Shown here: positions 57,856 through 64,000 of the stretch, piece by piece | How the letters are laid out: the number at the start of each line of letters is the position of its first letter | Numbering within the stretch: position 1 is the stretch's first letter | Assembly (NCBI RefSeq): GCF_041027365.1 | Contig: NZ_JBFTEH010000011.1 | Coordinates: 1 to 64,000, forward strand | Reading direction: 5' to 3' | Length of the DNA: 64,000 bases | DNA from: VKMB-3413 sp041027365 | GTDB lineage: Bacteria > Pseudomonadota > Alphaproteobacteria > Rhizobiales > Rhizobiaceae | The notes under the pieces: generated by a model | Databases searched by the model: none | What the model was told of the DNA's origin: nothing | The model's input: the letters and a program-made list of their open reading frames with translations, nothing else | Program-made: the position numbers and the translations under genes

Positions 57856-58281
57856 ATGATGAACCACTCTGTCATCGATTGGCTAAGCCTATTAGTCCTT
57901 GGCGGCGGCATGGGTGTCTTGGGACAGATCATGAGGATCATAGTGGGCCTGAAGAAGCAGATGGATCAGGCCAGCCAGATGAATGTGCCAACGAAGGAAA
58001 TGATCTCCGGAGCCCGGCTGCTCATTAGCCTCTTGATCGCTTTTGTGGCGGGGGCGTTGGCTGTCCTAGTTATCCCCGACCTGGATATCGGCAATATAAG
58101 TCGAGACATGCTGCTCGGATTTGCAGCTGCCGGCTATGCAGGTGCCGACTTCATCGAGGGGTTCGCGCAAAAGTTCCTGCCGCAAACTGAAACCGCTGTG
58201 CGCGCGCAGGGTGGCCAGGCGTCCCCACCGCCTCGCACCGCGGTAGCAGACCCAGCCGCTGCGCCCGCGCCGGTGGGTTAG
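57856..58281 (+). CDS. unknown membrane protein of 141 residues, lower GC
   Basis: Two or three hydrophobic segments: about 5-29 (WLSLLVLGGGMGVLG), 52-72 (ISLLIAFVAGALAVLVI) and 80-100 (LLGFAAAGYAGADFIEGFA); the tail is Ala/Pro-rich. I do not recognise a family; size and layout could fit a holin or a small accessory membrane protein, but there is no phage context. GGAG lies before ATG. The region upstream is AT-rich (57781-57840 has 25 G+C of 60), and codon use differs from neighbours, so transfer is likely. Confidence 0.6.
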   Translation: MMNHSVIDWLSLLVLGGGMGVLGQIMRIIVGLKKQMDQASQMNVPTKEMISGARLLISLLIAFVAGALAVLVIPDLDIGNISRDMLLGFAAAGYAGADFIEGFAQKFLPQTETAVRAQGGQASPPPRTAVADPAAAPAPVG

Positions 58282-58567
58282 TCGGATCGAGAGCGAGCTG
58301 ATCCGGCATCGATCGGAGAGAAGGCGCAGCAGCACCGGGCGCAGCTCAGGCGTGTCTTAGAGCAAACGCCGGATGGAGGAGCGGTCCGACCGACTGGCCC
58401 ACTGCCAGCAGGCGGGCCACTCCGAGCCCGAGCTTCGTCGGCAGCCGAGGCGGCTCAGGGATTTTCACGACCTTGCGGTCGCCCGGAATGCCGTCCTGTC
58501 ACAGACGCCTGCCCCAAACGCGGCGTGCCTCATCCTGCCCCGGATCACAGGCTACCGTCGTTACATC

Positions 58568-59743
58568 TCACAGCGTATTGCTGATCCAGGCTGCCAGGCG
58601 GTCCGCCGCCATCTCGACCTCGTCGAGCCTCCGGTGGAAGCAGGCCCGCATGAAGCGCGGGCCGGCCGGGCCGAAGGCGGTGCCCGGCGCCAGACCGACG
58701 CGCGCCTCGTCGACGATGCGGAAGGCCGCCTCACGCGTGTCCTCCAGGCCGTCCACCGCGAAGAAGGCGTAGAACGCCCCCTCCGGCGGCGTCATCGACA
58801 CGCGGTTGGTGGCGGTGAGCCGCTCGGTGAAGATGTCGCGCGCCTGATGCGCCCGCGCGATCTGGCTCTCGACGAACGCCTCGCCCTTCTCGATCGCGGC
58901 AATCGCGCCGCGCTGCATGAAGGCGGCGACGCCCGAGGTCGAATACTGGATCAGGTTCTCGATCACCTGACCGAAGGCGGCATCGGTCTCGATCCAGCCG
59001 ACCCGCCAGCCGGTCATCGCCCAGTTCTTCGAGAAGGAGTTGACGAAGAAGATCACGTCGCCCTCCTCCATCACGTCGTGGAAGGACGGGGCCCGCCCGC
59101 CGGCATAGTAGAAGCGGGCGTAGATCTCGTCGGCGATGATCGCGACGCCCGCCTCGCGGGCGATCGAGAGGATCGCAGACAGCGTCTCGCGGTCGGCCGT
59201 CCAGCCGGTGGGGTTTCCCGGCGTGTTGACGAAGAGCGCCCGGGTCTTCGGCCCGACCGCGTCCCGCAGCCGGTTCGGATCCAGCCGCCAGCCGGTGTCG
59301 GTCCAGTCGAGCGCGACTTCGCGCGGCATCGCGCCTGCAAGACCGGCGGCAGCGGCGAAGTTCGGCCAGGCCGGCCCGAGATAGACCACCTCGTCGCCGG
59401 CCCCCGCGAGCGCCACAAGGCTCAGCTGGATCGCCTGCATGCCCGAGCCGACGACGAAGAAGCGGTTGGGGTCGGCGGGGCCGCCGTACAGCCCGGCGGT
59501 ATAGTCCGCCAGCGCCTGGCGCAGCTCCGGCAGGCCGCGCTGCCAAGTGTAGAACGTCTCGCCCGCGGCGAGGCTGGCGGCGGCGGCATCGGCGATGAAG
59601 GAGGGCGTCGCAAGGTCGCCCTCGCCGGCCCAGAGCGGGATCAGCCCGTCGAGGCCGCCGGCGCGGGCATGATTCATCACGGCGACGATGCCGCTTTCCG
59701 GCGCCGCGACGGCTTCGCGGCGAAGGCGGGAGAGGTCGGTCAT
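58568..59743 (-). CDS. PLP-dependent aminotransferase, class I/II
   Basis: Fold type I aminotransferase of 391 residues. The PLP lysine is K239 in NSFSKNWAMTGWRVGW; NTPGNPTGW (near 173) and ADEIYARFYY (D204, Y207 to PLP) are also present. It resembles aspartate/aromatic-type aminotransferases, but the substrate cannot be named. It is monocistronic, with a 286-base gap to the left in which I see no gene. Confidence 0.9.
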   Translation of the reverse strand: MTDLSRLRREAVAAPESGIVAVMNHARAGGLDGLIPLWAGEGDLATPSFIADAAAASLAAGETFYTWQRGLPELRQALADYTAGLYGGPADPNRFFVVGSGMQAIQLSLVALAGAGDEVVYLGPAWPNFAAAAGLAGAMPREVALDWTDTGWRLDPNRLRDAVGPKTRALFVNTPGNPTGWTADRETLSAILSIAREAGVAIIADEIYARFYYAGGRAPSFHDVMEEGDVIFFVNSFSKNWAMTGWRVGWIETDAAFGQVIENLIQYSTSGVAAFMQRGAIAAIEKGEAFVESQIARAHQARDIFTERLTATNRVSMTPPEGAFYAFFAVDGLEDTREAAFRIVDEARVGLAPGTAFGPAGPRFMRACFHRRLDEVEMAADRLAAWISNTL

Positions 59744-59895
59744 GGAGCGGGTCTTTCGGATAGACTGCTGTGTATCGCGCGGGCGAGGTCGGATCGCCGA
59801 GGCTTTGCCTCGCTCTCCACCCTCCGCCCGCGGCAGTCAACCACCCCCGCTGTTCCCGTCACATTTCCGCTCGTGGCGGCGATGACCCGGACCGG

Positions 59896-60333
59896 TCAGA
59901 CCCGCGTCGTCTTTCCCGAATTCTCCGCCAGGATGTCGCGGATCTCTTCCAGGAGCTTCTGGTCGCGCGGCTCCTTGGCGACTTCCGGCGGCTTCTTGTC
60001 CTCGAGCTGCTTCAGCCGGTTCATCACCTTGACGATCAGGAACAGGATGAAGGCGACGATCAGGAAGTTGATGGAGAGCGTCAGGAAGCGCCCGTAGGCG
60101 ATCACCGGCCCCTGCGCCCGCGCCGCGTCGAGTCCCGTCGCGGTGACCTTGGCCGACAAGGGAATGAACTTGTTGGTGAAATCGACGCCGCCGGTGATCA
60201 CGCCGACGGCCGGCATGAAGAGATCCTGGACGATCGAATTGACGAGACCGGTAAACGCCGTGCCGATGATGATGCCGATCGCCAGATCGACCATGTTGCC
60301 CCGCAGGGCGAACTCCCGGAATTCCTTCAGCAT
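59896..60333 (-). CDS. mscL: large-conductance mechanosensitive channel MscL
   Basis: Pressure-relief channel of the inner membrane, 145 residues. It begins MLKEFREFALRGNMVDLAIGIIIG (N-terminal helix and TM1), has a periplasmic loop and TM2 (INFLIVAFILFLIV), and a C-terminal charged bundle. Normal length. Divergent from the sensor kinase gene. Confidence 0.96.
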   Translation of the reverse strand: MLKEFREFALRGNMVDLAIGIIIGTAFTGLVNSIVQDLFMPAVGVITGGVDFTNKFIPLSAKVTATGLDAARAQGPVIAYGRFLTLSINFLIVAFILFLIVKVMNRLKQLEDKKPPEVAKEPRDQKLLEEIRDILAENSGKTTRV

Positions 60334-60493
60334 CGTCCTCTCGCCGCGGTCCTTTGCCGGGCAAGGATCATAGGGCGGCGCCCGGTCCTGACAATCGGGC
60401 TCCGCCTCGCGCTGGACTTGTCCCGGCGCCGATGCTTGTCTGGCCGGATCGGGCGGCACCCGGGCCGTGCCCGGTCTCGGGAGGAAGCCGGCC

Positions 60494-63400
60494 TTGCATT
60501 CGGGCCTCATCGTCGTCACCGCCGTCGTCTACCTCCTGGCGCTCTTCACCGTCGCCTGGTGGGGCGACCGGCGCGCGGCCAGGCGTCCGGCGCAGCGAAG
60601 CCATCCCGCGGTCTACGCCCTCAGCCTCGCGGTCTACTGCACCTCCTGGACGTTTCTCGGCTCGGTCGGCGTCGCCGCCCGCGAAGGCTTCTCCTTCCTC
60701 GCGATCTATCTCGGGCCGATCCTGGTCTTCCTGTTCGCGCCGCGGCTGATCGCCCGCATCGTCCGGCACGCCAAGGCCGAGCGCATCACCACCGTCGCCG
60801 ACTTCATCGGCTCGCGCTACGGCAAGAATCCGTCCGTCGCTGCGCTCGCGACCCTGATCGCGATCGTCGGCACGGTGCCCTATATCGCGCTGCAGCTGAA
60901 AGCGATCTCGACCTCGGTCGCCACCCTCGTCTTCCACTATCGCCCCGCCCTCGACGTGCCGCCGCTGTTCGGCGACCTGGCGCTGCTCGTCGCGGCGCTG
61001 CTCGGCGTCTTCGCGATCCTCTTCGGCACCCGCCATGCCGACGCCACCGAGCACCAGAACGGTCTCGTCCTCGCCGTCGCGATGGAATCGCTGATCAAGC
61101 TCGGCGCGTTCCTGGCGATCGGCATCTGGACCACCTTCGTGCTGTTCGATCCCGGCACGCTCCTCAAGGAGGCGCTGGCGAGCCCGGCCGTCACCGGCGC
61201 CTTCTCCAGCCGGATCGGCGGCGCCTTCGTCGCCAGCCTCGGCCTCAGCGCGCTCGTCATCCTGCTCCTGCCACGCCAGTTCCACATGGCGGTTGTCGAG
61301 AACCGCACGCAGGAGGAGATCGGCCGCGCCCGCTGGCTGTTTCCGCTGTATCTCGTGGCGATAAACCTCTTCGTCGTGCCGATCGCCGCCGCCGGGATCC
61401 TGAGGATCGGTCCCTCGGTCGATGCCGATCTCTACGTCCTGTCGCTGCCGCTCCTGTCGGGCTCGGACATCCTGGCGCTCGTCGCCTTCACCGGCGGCCT
61501 CTCGGCCGCCACCGCCATGGTGATCGTCGCGAGCGTCGCCCTGTCGATCATGATCTCCAACGACCTCGTCCTGCCGTTCCTGCTGAAGCGCAGCGCGCCG
61601 CAGGACGCGGGCACCGGCGCGAGCGACGAGACGCGGCTGATCCTGAAGGTCCGCCGCTCGGCCATCCTCGTCGTCGTCTTCCTCGGCTACGCCTATTACC
61701 GCTTCGCCGGGACCGGGAGCGGCCTCGCCTCGATCGGCCTCCTCTCCTTCGCCGCCATCGCCCAGCTCGCGCCGCCGCTCTTCGCCGGCCTCTACTGGAA
61801 GCGAGCCAACGCCCGCGGCGCGGTGGCCGGCATGGCCGCCGGCATCCTCGCCTGGGGCGTAACGCTGCTCTGGCCGGCGATCCAGGGGCCATACGCCGCG
61901 GCGGGAGACGGCCTCGGCCGCGCCGGCGGCCTGATGGACCCGCTGCTGTTCGGCTGCCTCGTCAGCCTCGTCGCCAACCTTGCCGGCCTCGTCCTCGGCT
62001 CCCTCAGCCGCGAGGCGACGCCGCACGAGCGCATCCAGGCGGCGATCTTCTCCGACGGCGAGCCGGGTCAGGCAGCGGGGGCGCGGCGGGTGCGGGCAAA
62101 TGTCGGCGTCGCGGAGCTGAAGGCGACGATCGGCCGCTATCTCGGCCCGGAGCGCACGGAGCGCTCGTTCGCGAGCTTTGCCGAGACGGAGGGACGCACG
62201 CTCGCCGAGGACGCGCCGGCCGACAGCGCGACGATCCGCTTTTCCGAACAGCTGCTCGCCTCCGCCATCGGCTCCGCCTCCTCCCGCCTCGTCCTGTCGC
62301 TGCTCTTCCAGCGTCACGCCGATTCCCCGCGCTCGGCGCTGCAGCTTCTCGACGACGCCTCGGAGGCCCTGCAATACAACCGCGATCTCCTGCGCATCGC
62401 TCTCGACCAGGTCGACCAGGGGCTCGCGGTCTTCGACGGAGACTTCCGCCTGACCTTCTGGAACCGTCAGTTCCGCGACCTCGTGGGCCTGTCGCCGGAG
62501 TTCGGCCGGATCGGCACGCCGCTCCCCGTCGTCTTCGAGGAGCTGATGCGGGCCGGGGAGATCGATCGGCGCGAATCCGCCGAAGCGTTCGACCAGCTGA
62601 CCCGACCGCCGGCGGAGCGCCAGATCGGCCTGAAGCGCTCCGGCCGCGTCCTGGAGTTTCGAGTCAACGCCATGCCGGACGGCGGCCTCGTCGCCACCGT
62701 GTCCGACATGACCGAGCGCGTGCGCCGAGCGGCGGCGCTGCGCGAGATGAACGAGACGCTGGAAGAGCGGGTCCGGCTGCGGACCGGCGAACTCGTTGCC
62801 GCCAACGGCGAACTCGCCGAGGCGCGGCGGGCGGCGGAAGCCGCCAATCTCGGCAAGACGCGGTTCCTCGCCGCCGCCGGACACGACATCCTGCAGCCGC
62901 TGAATGCGGCCCGCCTCTACGTCTCCGCGCTCGAAGACCGGCACAAGGGCCGCGGGCCGGACGCCGACCTGACCGCCAGCATCGGCTCGTCGCTGGAGGC
63001 GGTGGAAGCCATCATCGGCGCCGTGCTCGACATCTCGCGGCTCGACGCCGGCGCGATGCAGCCGAAGTTCGAAGATTTCGCCCTTGGCCCGCTCCTGAAG
63101 CAGGTCGAGACGGACATGCGGCCGCTCGCGGCCGAAAAGGGCCTGTCACTCAGCTTCGTGCCGACCCGCGCCGTGGTGCGCACGGACCGGAACCTTCTCC
63201 GCCGCCTCGTCCAGAACCTCGTCTCCAACGCCGTCAAATACACCCGGACCGGCAAGATCGTCGTCGGGGTGCGGCACCGGGCGAACGGCCGGATCGATCT
63301 CGAGGTCGCCGACAGCGGCATCGGCATCCCCGCCGACAAGCTGGACACGATCTACCAGGAATTCGTCCGCCTCGACGAAGGCACCCGGACGGCCCGCGGG

Positions 63401-63964
63401 CTCGGCCTCGGCCTCTCCATCGTCGACCGGATCGCACGGGTCCTCGACCTGCCCGTCGAGGTCACCTCCAGCCACGGCCGCGGCACGCGCTTCAGGGTCG
63501 GCCTGTCGGCCGCCCGGCGCCAGCCGGCCGCCGCGCCGGATCCGGTGTCGCTGCCGGCGCGCGGCGGCCTCGCCCTCACCGACCTTCACGTCCTGTGCAT
63601 CGACAACGAGGCGGCGATCCGGGACGGCATGCGCGTGCTGCTCGAGGGTTGGGGCTGCAGCGTCGCCGCCTTCGCCTCGGCGTCAGAGGCGCTGGACGTC
63701 CTGGAACAGGCAGAGAGGGCGCCGGACGTCGCGCTGGTCGACTATCACCTCGACGGGGGAACGAGCGGCCTCGACGCCGTCACCGCGCTCCGCGCACGCC
63801 TCGGCCGCGACCTGCCGGCGATCCTCGTGACGGCCGACCGGTCGCCGGCGGTCCGGGAAGCCGCCGCCGCGCTCGGCGTCCAGGTGCTGGCGAAGCCGCT
63901 GAAGCCCGCCTCGCTGCGCGCGGCCATGTCGGCCCGCGTGCCGCAGCCGGAGGCCGCGGAATAG
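60494..63964 (+). CDS. sodium/solute symporter-histidine kinase-receiver fusion (CbrA/CrbS-like)
   Basis: Protein of about 1156 residues that joins a transporter to a two-component sensor. Residues about 1-490: SSS-type symporter with 13 helices. Then a helical linker, a PAS domain (about 620-720, LDQVDQGLAVFDGDFRLTFWN), a coiled coil, the HisKA domain with H797 in AAGHDILQPLN, the ATPase domain (NLVSNAVKYT, DSGIGIP, GLGLGLSIV) and a receiver domain with D1083 in VALVDYH. The TTG at 60494 is favoured by GGAGGA eight bases upstream; a GTG at 60467 is an alternative. CrbS relatives sense acetate, CbrA histidine. No separate response regulator is visible in the window. Confidence 0.9.
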   Translation: MHSGLIVVTAVVYLLALFTVAWWGDRRAARRPAQRSHPAVYALSLAVYCTSWTFLGSVGVAAREGFSFLAIYLGPILVFLFAPRLIARIVRHAKAERITTVADFIGSRYGKNPSVAALATLIAIVGTVPYIALQLKAISTSVATLVFHYRPALDVPPLFGDLALLVAALLGVFAILFGTRHADATEHQNGLVLAVAMESLIKLGAFLAIGIWTTFVLFDPGTLLKEALASPAVTGAFSSRIGGAFVASLGLSALVILLLPRQFHMAVVENRTQEEIGRARWLFPLYLVAINLFVVPIAAAGILRIGPSVDADLYVLSLPLLSGSDILALVAFTGGLSAATAMVIVASVALSIMISNDLVLPFLLKRSAPQDAGTGASDETRLILKVRRSAILVVVFLGYAYYRFAGTGSGLASIGLLSFAAIAQLAPPLFAGLYWKRANARGAVAGMAAGILAWGVTLLWPAIQGPYAAAGDGLGRAGGLMDPLLFGCLVSLVANLAGLVLGSLSREATPHERIQAAIFSDGEPGQAAGARRVRANVGVAELKATIGRYLGPERTERSFASFAETEGRTLAEDAPADSATIRFSEQLLASAIGSASSRLVLSLLFQRHADSPRSALQLLDDASEALQYNRDLLRIALDQVDQGLAVFDGDFRLTFWNRQFRDLVGLSPEFGRIGTPLPVVFEELMRAGEIDRRESAEAFDQLTRPPAERQIGLKRSGRVLEFRVNAMPDGGLVATVSDMTERVRRAAALREMNETLEERVRLRTGELVAANGELAEARRAAEAANLGKTRFLAAAGHDILQPLNAARLYVSALEDRHKGRGPDADLTASIGSSLEAVEAIIGAVLDISRLDAGAMQPKFEDFALGPLLKQVETDMRPLAAEKGLSLSFVPTRAVVRTDRNLLRRLVQNLVSNAVKYTRTGKIVVGVRHRANGRIDLEVADSGIGIPADKLDTIYQEFVRLDEGTRTARGLGLGLSIVDRIARVLDLPVEVTSSHGRGTRFRVGLSAARRQPAAAPDPVSLPARGGLALTDLHVLCIDNEAAIRDGMRVLLEGWGCSVAAFASASEALDVLEQAERAPDVALVDYHLDGGTSGLDAVTALRARLGRDLPAILVTADRSPAVREAAAALGVQVLAKPLKPASLRAAMSARVPQPEAAE

Positions 63965-64000
63965 GCGGAACCGGAGGCCCGACGGCGCCTCCCGGTCAGC

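Overview
The window looks like chromosomal DNA of a high-GC alphaproteobacterium of the order Hyphomicrobiales (Rhizobiales). The basis is the gene neighbourhoods: mdh-sucC-sucD-odhA-odhB-lpd, secB/fxsA/Tim44/mltA/smr, hisF-hisE-coaA-bacA, groES-groEL under a CIRCE element, and acnA next to ccmAB and a DUF1223 gene. Proteins such as BacA, DUF1150, DUF2794 and the Tim44-domain protein fit the same order. The genus cannot be fixed from sequence alone; an Aurantimonadaceae-like lineage is only a guess. Most of the window is ordinary core genome, densely packed, with many 4-base ATGA overlaps and several GTG or TTG starts.

Layout. 1-280: promoter and leader (boxB, boxA) of a ribosomal RNA operon that runs leftward out of the window. 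0.5-5.2 kb: Nramp metal transporter, OsmC-type peroxidase, XerC recombinase, TraB/GumN-family protein and a small exported peptide. 5.3-18.3 kb (minus strand): a TCA-cycle block read as mdh, sucC, a VapB-VapC toxin-antitoxin pair, sucD, odhA, odhB, a coupled trio (SDR, exported protein, DUF4241), a MAPEG protein and lpd. 18.6-22.9 kb: timA-mltA-smr-xre on the minus strand, divergent from fxsA and secB. 23.1-26.2 kb: secreted phosphoesterase and a di-heme cytochrome c peroxidase-like protein. 26.2-31.5 kb: dnaQ, three tandem Uma2-family genes, a low-GC orphan, then hisF-hisE-coaA. 31.7-41.2 kb: BacA-like peptide transporter, MFS pump with a MarR-like tail, fasciclin protein, Tat-exported MsrB, Hsp20-DUF1150, and a periplasmic molybdenum hydroxylase (small subunit, large subunit, cytochrome c). 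41.4-43.9 kb: CsbD and groES-groEL. 44.2-50.1 kb: HAD hydrolase, ribF, AlkB, a second HAD hydrolase, tam, and an ArsR-SRPBCC operon. 50.3-57.7 kb: ccmAB, acnA, DUF1223, DUF2794 and a YihY/BrkB protein. 57.8-64 kb: a lower-GC membrane-protein gene, an aminotransferase, mscL and an SSS-transporter/histidine-kinase/receiver fusion.

How they work together. Mdh, SucCD, OdhAB-Lpd and AcnA cover much of the TCA cycle; the succinyl-CoA to oxaloacetate side is encoded as one co-oriented block. Stress functions are well represented: GroESL, Hsp20, OsmC, MsrB, CsbD and MscL. The places most worth a second look are the vapBC pair with its perfect 14-base inverted repeat between sucC and sucD, the Uma2 array plus low-GC orphan inserted between dnaQ and hisF, the two-lipoyl OdhB, the MFS-MarR fusion, and the ccmAB pair without ccmC. 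I did not find a clearly unprecedented multi-gene system. No tRNA, CRISPR array, insertion sequence or prophage was recognised.
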